A stretch of 41,806 nt of DNA from Myxococcales bacterium (GCA_016212965.1 JACRDA010000165.1:1-41806), one strand, 5' to 3'. Counted from the stretch's first letter, positions 16,303 to 24,581 are shown. Made by a program: numbers and translations. The notes: generated from the sequence alone by a model not told the origin.

Positions 16303-16305
16303 GGT

Positions 16306-16423
16306 GCTGGGCAGCACCTCGCGCACGCTGTTGCGCGACACGCCGAGCGCGCGCGATGGTGCGTGCCCCGTGCCCTTCAGCGCGAAGCCGCAGGATTCTC
16401 GGCGGGTTCTTCTCCGGGAGAAT
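16306..16423 (-). pseudogene. IS21-family IstA transposase remnant, N-terminal HTH, frameshifted
   Basis: The minus strand reads LPEKNPPRILRLRAEGHGARTIAR and then, after a one-base shift, ALGVSRNSVREVLPS. This is the N-terminal helix-turn-helix of IS21-type IstA proteins. The rest of the transposase and any istB gene are missing, and the sequence runs straight into the abiE promoter. About 40 codons survive. Confidence 0.65.
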
Positions 16424-16447
16424 CGGGCTCGCGAAGCGCGGGGCGTC

Positions 16448-17197
16448 TTACTCACGTGACCGGTCGTTGAACGTCGCATCGGCGACCACGAGCCCGGTCT
16501 CGCTGCTGTCGGCATCGCGCAAGGCTTCGGGCGGTACGAGGAGGCCTTGGCGCTCGTAGCGCTTTCGCGTACGACTGAAGCGAATCACTACGGCGTGCAC
16601 GTCGCTCCGCGCCTTCGCACGCCTGCTCCGACCTGCGTCTCCCGCAGGCAAGAACACGAGCGCGCCCAGCCCAGCGCAGGTGAGGCAGGATGGCCCGGGC
16701 TCCTCCATGATCAGGAGGTCGCCGGACCCGCCGCATCGATGGCATTTCCAGTCCCCGTCGAGTGGCTGGACGACGACGAGCTCGGGCGGGCGGTTGGCCG
16801 TCTCCTTGATGCGCTCTCGCTTCTTCGCGGAGAGATCCGGCGACACCCAATGGGTTCGGTACAGGCGCTCGATCGTGGCGTCGCCGCTCTGGCTGAAGCG
16901 GAGCGTCGTGCGCGCGGGCGTCTTCGCCACGTATGCCGTCTCGCTCGGGGAGAGGTGCTTCTCCGTCGCCCATGCGCGGAACAGTCGCATGGCCTCCGAA
17001 ATGCGCGTCAGGTTCGTCTGAATCCCAGCCTCGAGGCAGGCGAGCTGAGCTTGCTTCCAGCGCTTCAGCGTCGCCTGATCGAGCCATTGGATGCCTGAGA
17101 GGACGTCGATCGCGCTGACGAACCCCTGACGTGACAGCGCCGCTTCGGCTGCCGCCACGACTCTGACGCGGAGCATGTTGCGGTTGTCGGGGTTCAT
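16448..17197 (-). CDS. Zinc-ribbon protein (DUF2293-like N-terminal part), third gene of SNF2/SWIM operon
   Basis: This 249-residue protein has a helical N-terminus (MLRVRVVAAAEAALSRQGFVSAIDVL), the segment LSPSETAYVAK and a four-cysteine zinc ribbon (CHRCGG ... CLTCAG, about residues 150-175). A basic stretch ends in RFSRTRKRYERQGLLVPPEAL. The latter resembles proteins annotated with DUF2293, which normally continue for another 100 residues. Here the frame ends soon after in NDRSRE, close to the IS21 remnant, so the C-terminus is probably truncated. ATG 17197 overlaps the SWIM gene's stop as ATGA; an in-frame upstream extension would run inside that gene and lacks support. Role unknown. Confidence 0.6.
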   Translation of the reverse strand: MNPDNRNMLRVRVVAAAEAALSRQGFVSAIDVLSGIQWLDQATLKRWKQAQLACLEAGIQTNLTRISEAMRLFRAWATEKHLSPSETAYVAKTPARTTLRFSQSGDATIERLYRTHWVSPDLSAKKRERIKETANRPPELVVVQPLDGDWKCHRCGGSGDLLIMEEPGPSCLTCAGLGALVFLPAGDAGRSRRAKARSDVHAVVIRFSRTRKRYERQGLLVPPEALRDADSSETGLVVADATFNDRSRE

Positions 17198-18180
17198 CGC
17201 CCTTTTCGGCCAGGCTTGGGTGCCCGCGGTTTCGCGCCGCGCTCGGACGCTCCCGCCGAGAGCGGGCCGGGCCCGCTCGATTCGCTCGGCTCGGCCAGCG
17301 CGATGCGGCGTGCCGTCTCCGCGGCGGCGCGCACGAGGGGCGCGAGGACATCGGCCGGACTCGCATCGCCCTGCCACGCAGTCGGTGCACCGAGCTGCCG
17401 CAGCACGGCGCCGTGCGTGACGGGCGGCTCGAAGCTGAAGTGCAAGGCCGGCAGCGGCCCCCGCGGCTGGTCGTACTCACGGGCCTTCACCTGGCCGAGC
17501 TTCACCGTCGGAACATCGATCGACGCGTCCTGTGGCGCCGCCTTCGAACCGCCCGCCTTCTTCGCACGCATTTCGCCGACGCCGCCACGTGCAGCGCGAA
17601 GCGCGTCGAGCACCTGGTCCTTGGTTCTTCCGCGCAGCTCGAAGAGCAGGAAGGGGTCGCGGTCGAGCGCCTCGCCGAGCACGTAGTGCGTGGCCGCGAC
17701 GTGCTTGCACGGGTCGCCCCAGTCTGGACACGAGCAGCTCGTCCTGAGGTCGGCACGCTGCGTCGGGAACAGGCTCGCGCGCGCCTCCAGGAAGACCTCG
17801 TCGATCGCCTGCGGCATCTGGCCCGCGAGAAGCTCGGCGGAGAACTGCGCCTTCTCCGCCAGGCCGTCGATGGCTTTCTTCCAGGCGGGGGCGCCGAGCT
17901 CCGTGAGCTCGATCGTGATCTTGTACGGCGTGGCCCGCGAGCCAGTGACCTTGGCCGTGACCTTGCCGCCCTTGACGACGAGGTCGTGCGTTCTGCCGGC
18001 GCGCGCGTAGGTTCGGCCTCGTGCGAGTCGCGCGGAGTCGCCGCGCAGCACGTTCTCGAGCGCCTCGAGCCAGCGCTGGCCCCACCAAGTGGTGCCGGCC
18101 TTCTTCATGCGAATGCCGCGCTCGGGCGGCGGCTTCTTGGGCGCGGACTCGTACCAGCCAAAGCGGCGCCAGCGACTCAT
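17194..18180 (-). CDS. SWIM zinc-finger protein, partner of SNF2 helicase
   Basis: This 328-residue protein has a SWIM zinc finger: C149-S-C151 and C158-K-H160 (CSCPDWGDPCKH). Upstream lies a conserved region typical of bacterial SWIM proteins (TWWGQRWLEALE, RLARGRTYARAG, VVKGGKVTAKVTGSRATPYKI). The C-terminal third is low-complexity, Pro/Ala/Arg-rich. ATG 18180 overlaps the SNF2 stop as ATGA, and its own stop overlaps the next gene as ATGA. SWIM proteins paired with SNF2 ATPases are widespread in bacteria and thought to bind DNA or the helicase. A joint chromatin-remodelling, repair or defence role is inference. Confidence 0.88.
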   Translation of the reverse strand: MSRWRRFGWYESAPKKPPPERGIRMKKAGTTWWGQRWLEALENVLRGDSARLARGRTYARAGRTHDLVVKGGKVTAKVTGSRATPYKITIELTELGAPAWKKAIDGLAEKAQFSAELLAGQMPQAIDEVFLEARASLFPTQRADLRTSCSCPDWGDPCKHVAATHYVLGEALDRDPFLLFELRGRTKDQVLDALRAARGGVGEMRAKKAGGSKAAPQDASIDVPTVKLGQVKAREYDQPRGPLPALHFSFEPPVTHGAVLRQLGAPTAWQGDASPADVLAPLVRAAAETARRIALAEPSESSGPGPLSAGASERGAKPRAPKPGRKGR

Positions 18181-21100
18181 GGGCGCACCTCGTTGCGGAC
18201 GCGTGCCGAGCGTGCCTTCGTGCGCCGTTGCGGCGCTGCGTACGAACCGGCGTCTTCGTCGTCACCGTCCGCCACGGCTCCCTCGGACAGCGAGAAGAGG
18301 TCGCGCAGCTCACGGCCGTCGAGCTCGGTGATCCACTGCTCGCCGGCGCCGACGACCTTCGCAGCGAGGTTGCGTTTCTGCTCGAGCAAGCGGTCGATCT
18401 TCTCCTCGACGGTGCCGGCGCAGACGAGCTTGTGGACCTGGACCGCGCGCTTCTGGCCGATGCGATGGGCGCGGTCGGTGGCCTGATCTTCGACCGCGGG
18501 GTTCCACCATCGGTCGAAGTGAAAGACGTGGCTCGCCGCGGTGAGATTGAGGCCGGTGCCGCCCGCCCTCACGGAGAGCACGAAGATGCGCGGGCCGTGC
18601 GGCTCCTCCTGGAAGCGGCGCACCATCTCGTCGCGGGCCTTCTTCGGCGTACCGCCGTGGAGGAACACGACCTCGCAGCCGAGACGTTCGCTGAAGTGCT
18701 CCACGAGCTTGTCGCCCATCTCGCGGAACTGCGTGAAGACGAGCGCCTTGTCGCCCGCGGCCACGGCTTCTTCGAGCATCTCGCTCGTGCGCGCCAGCTT
18801 TCCCGAGCGCTTCGGGAGCGGGCCGCTCTCACCGAGGTATTGCGCCGGGTGGTTGCAGATCTGCTTGGTGAACATGAGGAGTGCCAGCACCCTCCCGCGC
18901 CGTTCGATGCCGTCCGAGGACTCGATGCGTCGCAGCTCCTCGTCGACGACCGCCTGGTAGAGCGTGGCCTGCTCGCGCGTGAGCGTGCACACGACCCTCA
19001 TCTCGTTCTTCGCGGGCAGATCGTGGATGATGGTCGGGTCGCTCTTGAGTCGGCGCAGGATGAACGGGCCCACGATGCGGCGCAGGCGCGCGGCCGCGTC
19101 GTCGTTGCCGTAGCGCTCGATGGGCAGCGCGAAGTCCCTGCGAAACGCCTCGAGCGGGCCGAGCAAGCCGCGGTTGGCGAACTCGAGGATCGACCACAGT
19201 TCGGCGAGACGGTTCTCGACGGGCGTGCCGGTGAGCGCGAAGCGGTGGCTCGCGCGTAGAGCCCGGGCGGCGCGTGCGGTCGACGACGCCGCGTTCTTGA
19301 TGTTCTGCGCCTCGTCGAGCGCAGCGACGGACCAGTCGATGCTCGACAGGAGCTCGGCGTCGCGGCGCAACAGGCCGTACGTGGTCACGACCAGCGTTCC
19401 GGGCTTCGTCGGGATGTCGCGCGCCGAGCGCGGGCGTGATGCGCCGTAGTGACGGATCACCTGGAGTGACGGCGCGAAGCGCTCGACCTCGCGCTCCCAG
19501 TTTCCGACCACCGAGGTCGGTGCGACGAGCAACGCCGGCCGCGCGTCGCGGCGGGCCTCGTCCTTTCGGCGCAGGAGGAACGCCAGGAGCTGCATCGTCT
19601 TACCGAGGCCCATGTCGTCGGCGAGGCACGCGCCGAGACCGAGCGAGGCCATGGTGGCGAGCCAGCCGAGCCCGCGCTCTTGGTACGGGCGAAGCGTCGC
19701 CAAGAGCGAGCGCGGTGCGCCGAGCGCCTTGGCGCCACCGTTTCGCAGGCGCTCCACCAACTCGGCCACGACGCCCGACGCGGTGACTGCGATCGACATC
19801 CCGCCCTGTCGCGCCTCGCCCGCGAGCACGGCTTGGATCGCCTCGCGCGCCGTCAGCTTCGACGCGCCACCGGCGAGGCGCTTCTGGATATCGCCGAGCT
19901 CGCGCGGATCGATCGCGACCCACGCACCACGAAACCGAACGAGGGGCGCCTTGTGCTTGGCGAGCGCAGCGAGCTCCCGCGCAGTCAGAGGCTCGTCGCC
20001 AAGCACCGCCTCCCAGTCCACGGCAAGGAGCTCGTCGAGCGCGAGCCCAACCGCTCCTGCGACGACACCGGCGACCTTGTTGCTGCTGCCGCCCACGCGC
20101 ATGCGCAGACGGAGCCGCCGCTGGCCGGCGGCCGTGAGCTCGCCCGGCACGATGACGCCGAAGCCTGCTTCCGCGAGCAGCGCCGCACCGTCGCCCAGGA
20201 ACGTCCACGCTGCCGCAGGATCGAGCTCCAGCGACTCGGGGCGCGCTTCCTCGAGGGAGCCCGCGAGCGCTGGGAAGAGCCGCGACGCACGGCCGAGCGC
20301 CTCGAGCAGAGCCTCCTGCGGATCGCGAAAGGCGCGCCCCAGCTTCTCGAGGCTGCGTCCCTTGGTCTTCCACACGTCCGCCGCGGGAACGAGCAGGCTG
20401 GCATCGTCGGGTGACTGGAGCAGGAAGCGCAGCACGAAGGGCTCGCCGTCGTCCACCGGCAGCTCGAGGCGAAAGCACGCGCGAAGCCGGTCACGTGCGC
20501 CGAGGGCCGGCTCGCTCCAGCGCGCGAGCTCGTCCACCACGGAGCGTTCCGCGAAACCCTCGGTCTCGAAGCTCCGCTCGGGGCTGCCGAGCGCGGTGCG
20601 CCAGCGATCGGCCCAGGTATCGGGCGGCGCCGGTCGCGCCGTTCTCGATCGCGCGGCTGGCAGTGACGGTCCGCCGCGCGCGGTGCGCACCAGCGCGTCG
20701 ACGACGGCGTCGAGGTACGCCCGCACGAGCGCGTCCGGCGCCCACACCGCGCCCGAGCGATCGCCGGCCGCCGGCACCGCGTGCGCCGCAGGGGGCATGC
20801 TCTTGGCGAGCGCCGCGACCTTCGCCGCATCCTCGCTGCCGGCGAGTGCCGCAGCCCAGCGCGCCTCGATGCGTCCGCCACGCCGCGAGATGGTGGGCAC
20901 CACTCGCTCGCGGGCGACGAGGTCCATCGCGAGCTTGCTGGCCAGGACCCAAGCCGCCACAGAGCCGGGCAGGCGCTCGATGTCGGTGGCTGGCACGACC
21001 GCGAGCCCGGCCATGGTGTCGAACAGCGGAAGCTTGAGGCCTGGGGTCTGCCGCAGTCCCTCGGGCCCGAGGATGGTCGTGGACCAAGGCTCGCCGCCTT

Positions 21101-21245
21101 GTCCGAGGGCTGGCATCACGCGCGGTGCGGGTTCGGTGCCCCAGAGGAACAGCGACTCGACGTCTGGAAGGTACACGAGCGGCATCGGCCGCCCATCCAT
21201 GCCACGGGCACCCGTTCCCGGGGAGGCGAAGTTGGCGGCGCCCAT
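18177..21245 (-). CDS. SNF2-family ATP-dependent helicase (bacterial HepA/SNF2 type)
   Basis: This 1022-residue protein has a long N-terminal region of the bacterial SNF2 type (beginning near VYLPDVESLFLW). A full ATPase follows: ADDMGLGKTMQLLAFLLRR (Walker A near 541), DEAQNIKN (about 643), LTGTPVENRL, then the C-terminal lobe VFTQFREMGDKLVEH, SVRAGGTGLNLTAASHV, DRWWNPAVEDQATDRAHRIGQ. I chose the ATG at 21245; a TTG at 21263 would add six residues inside an IS-like repeat. First gene of a coupled operon with SWIM and zinc-ribbon genes. Cytoplasmic DNA translocase. Its substrate and partner are unknown. Confidence 0.93.
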   Translation of the reverse strand: MGAANFASPGTGARGMDGRPMPLVYLPDVESLFLWGTEPAPRVMPALGQGGEPWSTTILGPEGLRQTPGLKLPLFDTMAGLAVVPATDIERLPGSVAAWVLASKLAMDLVARERVVPTISRRGGRIEARWAAALAGSEDAAKVAALAKSMPPAAHAVPAAGDRSGAVWAPDALVRAYLDAVVDALVRTARGGPSLPAARSRTARPAPPDTWADRWRTALGSPERSFETEGFAERSVVDELARWSEPALGARDRLRACFRLELPVDDGEPFVLRFLLQSPDDASLLVPAADVWKTKGRSLEKLGRAFRDPQEALLEALGRASRLFPALAGSLEEARPESLELDPAAAWTFLGDGAALLAEAGFGVIVPGELTAAGQRRLRLRMRVGGSSNKVAGVVAGAVGLALDELLAVDWEAVLGDEPLTARELAALAKHKAPLVRFRGAWVAIDPRELGDIQKRLAGGASKLTAREAIQAVLAGEARQGGMSIAVTASGVVAELVERLRNGGAKALGAPRSLLATLRPYQERGLGWLATMASLGLGACLADDMGLGKTMQLLAFLLRRKDEARRDARPALLVAPTSVVGNWEREVERFAPSLQVIRHYGASRPRSARDIPTKPGTLVVTTYGLLRRDAELLSSIDWSVAALDEAQNIKNAASSTARAARALRASHRFALTGTPVENRLAELWSILEFANRGLLGPLEAFRRDFALPIERYGNDDAAARLRRIVGPFILRRLKSDPTIIHDLPAKNEMRVVCTLTREQATLYQAVVDEELRRIESSDGIERRGRVLALLMFTKQICNHPAQYLGESGPLPKRSGKLARTSEMLEEAVAAGDKALVFTQFREMGDKLVEHFSERLGCEVVFLHGGTPKKARDEMVRRFQEEPHGPRIFVLSVRAGGTGLNLTAASHVFHFDRWWNPAVEDQATDRAHRIGQKRAVQVHKLVCAGTVEEKIDRLLEQKRNLAAKVVGAGEQWITELDGRELRDLFSLSEGAVADGDDEDAGSYAAPQRRTKARSARVRNEVRP

Positions 21246-21256
21246 GATTTGGCCCC

Positions 21257-21299
21257 GGGTCAATTCTCACGAGCAGAGGCGGGGTCAATTCACGCGAGC
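21257..21299. repeat. Pair of imperfect 18-base direct repeats upstream of SNF2 gene
   Basis: GGGTCAATTCTCACGAGC (21257-21274) and GGGTCAATTCACGCGAGC (21282-21299) are spaced 25 bases start to start. Such GGGTCAATTC-type tandem units recall terminal repeats of IS21-like insertion sequences. No transposase is attached. They sit right at the 5' end of the SNF2 operon. Confidence 0.4.
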
Positions 21300-21398
21300 G
21301 GCGAAGCGCGGAAGGCCTCGTGCTCGTTCGCGACGGCGTGGCAGACGGCGCAGGACTACCGCCTCGTGCGTGCGGCAGCCCAGTCGCCCATACAGCCG

Positions 21399-21443
21399 AC
21401 GCGGTCCGCCAGCGGCACCTGACGAAGCTCGCTCGCGACGTCA
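21399..21443 (+). pseudogene. 45-base scar of a homologue of the 13234-14349 gene
   Basis: These bases match 14098-14142 at about 39 of 45 positions and encode the same residues (RQRHLTKLA-DV). Sequence on both sides is unrelated, so only a fragment survives. The stretch 21264-21581 otherwise holds nothing I recognise. Confidence 0.65.
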
Positions 21444-21581
21444 CCGTCCTCCTTCGCGCTGGAGCGCCGAGCGCTTCGTCGGCGCGCGCGGCCCCCGCCG
21501 CGAAGGGTCTCGACGAGCAGCGCGATCCCGGTGGATCATGTCGCCAGCGACGCAGGTGGCGCGCAGCTGGAGGCGATGACC

Positions 21582-22070
21582 ATGGCGACGACGAGGGCGA
21601 AGATCCGCACGTTTCTCTGGTACGCGAGGGAAGCCGAGGAGGCGGCGCGGTTCTACGCGTCGGTCTTCCCCGACTCGCGCGTCGACCGCGTGACAGCGAT
21701 GCAGAGCGAGAGCCCGAGCGGCCCCCCCGGCTCGGTGAAGGTGGTGGACTTCACGCTCTTCGGACAGCCGTTCCAGGCGATGGCTGCCGGCCCGCACCAC
21801 GACTTCAACGACGCCATCTCTCTCAGCGTGGCCTGCGACGACCAGGCGGAGCTCGACCGCTACTGGAACGCGCTGCTCGAGGGCGGCGGCAAGACGCAGG
21901 CGTGTGGCTGGCTCATCGACCGCTGGGGCGTGCGCTGGCAGATCGTCCCGGCGAGCCTCGACGCGATGGTGGCCGACGCGGACAGCGCACGGTCGCGGCG
22001 CGTCAGCGACGCGATGATGCAGATGGTGAAGCTCGACTTCGCGGCCCTCGAGAGGGCCTACGGCGGGTGA
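21582..22070 (+). CDS. VOC family protein, PhnB/3-demethylubiquinone-methyltransferase-like
   Basis: This 162-residue glyoxalase-fold protein of the PhnB-like type has IRTFLWYAREAEEAARFY, VFPDSRVDRV, VKVVDFTLFGQPFQAM, HHDFNDAISLSVACDDQAE and DRWGVRWQIVP. I chose ATG 21582 because GGAGG lies 8 bases upstream; ATG 21576 is too close to it. These proteins are small metal-binding fold members of usually unknown substrate, often annotated as resistance or methyltransferase-like. The arr gene starts 5 bases after its stop, so the two are probably co-transcribed. Confidence 0.88.
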   Translation: MATTRAKIRTFLWYAREAEEAARFYASVFPDSRVDRVTAMQSESPSGPPGSVKVVDFTLFGQPFQAMAAGPHHDFNDAISLSVACDDQAELDRYWNALLEGGGKTQACGWLIDRWGVRWQIVPASLDAMVADADSARSRRVSDAMMQMVKLDFAALERAYGG

Positions 22071-22074
22071 GTCG

Positions 22075-22491
22075 ATGGCGGCCATGGACGAGGCGAGCTC
22101 GCAGCGATTCTTCCACGGCACGAAGGCCGCGCTCCGGCCGGGCGACCTCATCGAGGCCGGCCGGAGCTCCAACTACGGCAAGCGAAAGAGGGCTGCCTAC
22201 GTGTACCTCACGGCCACCTTGGACGCGGCCGTCTGGGGAGCCGAGCTGGCGGTGGGCGAGGGGCCGGGCAGGATCTACGTCGTGGAGCCAGCCGGGCCGA
22301 TCGAGGACGACCCCAACCTCACCGACAAGAAGTTCCCGGGCAATCCGACGAAGTCCTACCGCACTCGGGACCCGCTGCGGGTGACGGGAGAAATCACGGA
22401 CTGGCAGGCCCACGCCCCCGAACAGCTCCGGGCCATGAAGGACCACCTCGAGCGACTCGCGGCGCTCGGCGTCGAGGCCATCGAGGACTGA
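22075..22491 (+). CDS. arr: Rifamycin ADP-ribosyltransferase (Arr family)
   Basis: This 138-residue protein fits Arr, which inactivates rifampicin by transferring ADP-ribose from NAD+. Signatures are FFHGTKAALRPGDLI (NAD-site His), YVYLTATLDAAVWGAELA, GRIYVVEP, and the near-invariant DDPNLTDKKFPGNPTKSYR with the catalytic Asp. It is full length for the family (about 135-145). Start ATG 22075; an in-frame ATG at 22084 is equally plausible. It follows the VOC gene by 5 bases. Chromosomal arr homologues are common in soil bacteria, so intrinsic rifamycin tolerance is likely but unproven. Confidence 0.92.
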   Translation: MAAMDEASSQRFFHGTKAALRPGDLIEAGRSSNYGKRKRAAYVYLTATLDAAVWGAELAVGEGPGRIYVVEPAGPIEDDPNLTDKKFPGNPTKSYRTRDPLRVTGEITDWQAHAPEQLRAMKDHLERLAALGVEAIED

Positions 22492-22492
22492 G

Positions 22493-22927
22493 CTAGTCCG
22501 CCCGCTTGCCGCGCGCGGGCCGGGTCGGCTTCTTCTTGCCCGCGAGATTGAGCGCCACGGCGGCGCGGATGAGCGCCTTCAAGGCCGGCTCGTCGAGCGC
22601 GGCGCCCTCGTGGAGGTCGATGGCGCGCCGGACGTTGCCGTCGAGGCTCGAGTTGAAGAGGCCTGCCGGGTCCTTCAACGCCGCGCCCTTGGCGAAGGTC
22701 ATCTTGACGACCTTCTTGTACGTCTCACCCGTGCAGACGAGGCCGGCGTGGGACCAGACGGGCGTGCCCATCCACTTCCACTCCTCGACGATCTCGGGAT
22801 CGGCCTCGTGCACGAGGGCGCGCACCCGCGCGAGCATCTTGCCGCGCCAGTCCCCGAGCTCGCGGATCTTCGCGTCGATGGACGCCGAGGCAGACTCCAC
22901 CGGGACGGGCCTTTTCGTCGACGCCAT
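22493..22927 (-). CDS. DUF1801 domain protein (YdhG/YdeI-like)
   Basis: This 144-residue protein has the DUF1801 signature: IDAKIRELGDWRGKMLARVRALVHEADPEIVEEWKWMGTPVWSH, VKMTFAKGA, FNSSLDG, AIDLHEG, and a basic tail (KKKPTRPARGKR). I chose ATG 22925-22927, which has GGAGG five bases upstream. It ends one base from the convergent arr stop; the short hairpin GGACT/AGTCC across this junction is too weak to call a terminator. Members are small cytoplasmic proteins of unknown function with an iron-chaperone-like fold. Confidence 0.87.
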   Translation of the reverse strand: MASTKRPVPVESASASIDAKIRELGDWRGKMLARVRALVHEADPEIVEEWKWMGTPVWSHAGLVCTGETYKKVVKMTFAKGAALKDPAGLFNSSLDGNVRRAIDLHEGAALDEPALKALIRAAVALNLAGKKKPTRPARGKRAD

Positions 22928-23013
22928 CGGCACCTCCAGCTTGCGCAGCGCCACCATCTTAGGTCGACGCCCGCCTCACCGGCAACGCGGCGCGGCGCGA
23001 GCCCGGGCCTGAT

Positions 23014-23442
23014 TCAGGTGCGCTCCCAGTCGGCCACCGGGCCGTCGACGACGCGGAAGCAAGGGTGCGGCTCGGGCGACCGCTGTCGCTCCTGCGCGAA
23101 GCGCGGCCGGTCGCGGACCTTCAGCTTGGCGAGCAGGTGAGCCCATTCGTGCGCGAGCTGGCCGGAGGTCACGCCGAGGGAGCCGTGCCGGCACCTCTTG
23201 TACGCGACCTTGGAAGCGTCGAACGCGTAGCCCCGCTCGCGGGCCTCGTCGAGGACGCGCGAGAGGTAGCAGTCGAGCGCGGCGCCGGGGTCGCGGCGTG
23301 CTCGAAAGCGCTCGAGCTGCGGGTGATGCCGATAGCCCCGGGTCCTGCCGGCGAGCACGGCGCGGGCGAGCAAGCCCTCACGCCACAGCGCCACGAGCCC
23401 ACGGGCGTCGAGGTGACGCGGATGCAGCGACCAGAGCCTCAC
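23014..23442 (-). CDS. Pyrimidine dimer DNA glycosylase/endonuclease V family protein
   Basis: This 142-residue protein begins MRLWSLHPRHLDARGLVALWREGLLA, followed by GRTRGYRHHPQL and RFRARRDP, the bacterial branch of the T4 endonuclease V family (pyr_excise). Such enzymes cut the glycosidic bond at UV-induced pyrimidine dimers and nick the strand. T4 uses the amino group of Thr2; here residue 2 is Arg, as in many bacterial members, so the lesion specificity is less certain. It lies 24 bases downstream of dps on the same strand, probably in one transcript. Confidence 0.82.
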   Translation of the reverse strand: MRLWSLHPRHLDARGLVALWREGLLARAVLAGRTRGYRHHPQLERFRARRDPGAALDCYLSRVLDEARERGYAFDASKVAYKRCRHGSLGVTSGQLAHEWAHLLAKLKVRDRPRFAQERQRSPEPHPCFRVVDGPVADWERT

Positions 23443-23466
23443 GGATGGGTCGGCGGGCGGGCTGCG

Positions 23467-23934
23467 CTAGTCGAGCAGGCTGCGCAGCATCCACGCCGTC
23501 TTCTCGTGGACCTGCATGCGTTGCGTGAGCAGATCGCAGGTCGGCTGGTCGTTCGCGCCCTCGGCGGCCTTGAAGACCTGGCGCGCGGTCCGGGCGACCG
23601 TCTCGTGGCCCTCGACCAGGAGGCGGATCATGTCCTCGGCGCGCGGAACGCCCTCCTCCTCCTTGATGGTCGAGAGCTCGGCGAACTTCTTGTACGTGGC
23701 CGGCGCCGGCAGCCCGAGGGCGCGAATGCGCTCGGCCACGAGGTCTACGGCGAGCGCGAGCTCGTTGTAGTGCGTCTCGAACATGAGGTGCAGCGTCTGG
23801 AACATCCTGCCCGTGACGTTCCAGTGGAAGTTGTGGGTCTTGAGGTAGAGCGTGTAGGTGTCCGCCAGAACGCGCGACAGGCCGGCGGCGATCTGTTCCC
23901 GCGCGTTGGTCTCGATGCCGATGTCGATCTTCAT
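23467..23934 (-). CDS. dps: Dps-family DNA-protecting ferritin
   Basis: This 155-residue protein has the Dps ferroxidase signature: HNFHWNVTG (His and Trp of one subunit) and [23 protein letters not shown] (Asp/Glu of the partner). The N-terminus is short, without an obvious Lys-rich DNA-binding tail. ATG 23934 has GAGGGAG about 7 bases upstream. Dps dodecamers oxidise Fe(II) with peroxide, store iron and shield DNA. It is followed by the pyrimidine-dimer glycosylase gene, so the pair may be a stress/DNA-protection unit. Confidence 0.93.
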   Translation of the reverse strand: MKIDIGIETNAREQIAAGLSRVLADTYTLYLKTHNFHWNVTGRMFQTLHLMFETHYNELALAVDLVAERIRALGLPAPATYKKFAELSTIKEEEGVPRAEDMIRLLVEGHETVARTARQVFKAAEGANDQPTCDLLTQRMQVHEKTAWMLRSLLD

Positions 23935-24176
23935 GGTGGTCTCCCTCGTGGACTTCACTTCCGGGCGCAGGGCGCAGGTGGGAACCTAGGTACGCGAGGA
24001 CCGGCGTCAACCCCCCGAGCCGGGGTCGCCGTGGCGGCCGCCGCGCGCGGCACCGCCGGCCCTGCCTGCGACCGCCTGGTGCCTCGACCGCGCAGGGCTT
24101 TCATGGGAGAAGATCGCGACGAAGCGAGCGAAGTCGGAGGTGTCGCCGCGACGACGAGCGTCCTTTCGAGCACGCC

Positions 24177-24581
24177 ATGAAGACGAGCACGACAGAGCCG
24201 GCGGGCGCGCGTTCGCCCACCATCGACCGCGGCGACGTGTACTGGCTCCCGGCCGACGACACCCGCGGGCCCGCGCCGGGCTACGCCCACCCGCACGTCG
24301 TCGTCCAGGACGACGTCTTCAACCACGCGCGCGTCGCGACCGTGGTCGTGTGCGCGCTGACGACGAACCTCCACCGGGCGAGCGAGCCCGGGAACGTCCT
24401 GCTCGACGCGGGCGAGGGGAACCTCCCCGAGCCGAGCGTCGTCGTCGTGTCGCAGGTGTCCTCGGTCGACAAGGCGCGGCTCGGGCAGCGCATCGGGTCC
24501 CTGTCCGAGGCGCGGGTCGAGCAGATCCTCGCCGGCCTGCGCTTCCAGCAGGCGTCGTTCTTCGAGCCGCGAGGCCGGTGA
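24177..24581 (+). CDS. PemK/MazF-type endoribonuclease toxin-like protein
   Basis: This 134-residue protein carries a PemK/MazF SH3-like barrel (about residues 17-130): IDRGDVYWLPADD, HPHVVVQDDVFN, TVVVCALTTN and the second half PSVVVVSQVSSVDKARLGQRIG, ending in VEQILAGLRF. Family members cleave mRNA. No antitoxin-sized gene lies upstream, so it appears orphan. The next gene, an AlkD-like repair protein, starts within its stop codon (GTGA), an unusual partner. Orphan PemK-like proteins are frequent and may be regulators rather than toxins. Confidence 0.85.
   Translation: MKTSTTEPAGARSPTIDRGDVYWLPADDTRGPAPGYAHPHVVVQDDVFNHARVATVVVCALTTNLHRASEPGNVLLDAGEGNLPEPSVVVVSQVSSVDKARLGQRIGSLSEARVEQILAGLRFQQASFFEPRGR

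Noticed and set aside
22488..22502. GGACT/AGTCC hairpin between arr and DUF1801 genes as bidirectional terminator
   Set aside because: Five-base stem that includes both stop codons and no U-tract. Too weak.
24003..24030. GC-rich hairpin upstream of dps as a terminator
   Set aside because: The stem is short and imperfect with no T-run on either strand, and it lies between divergent genes.
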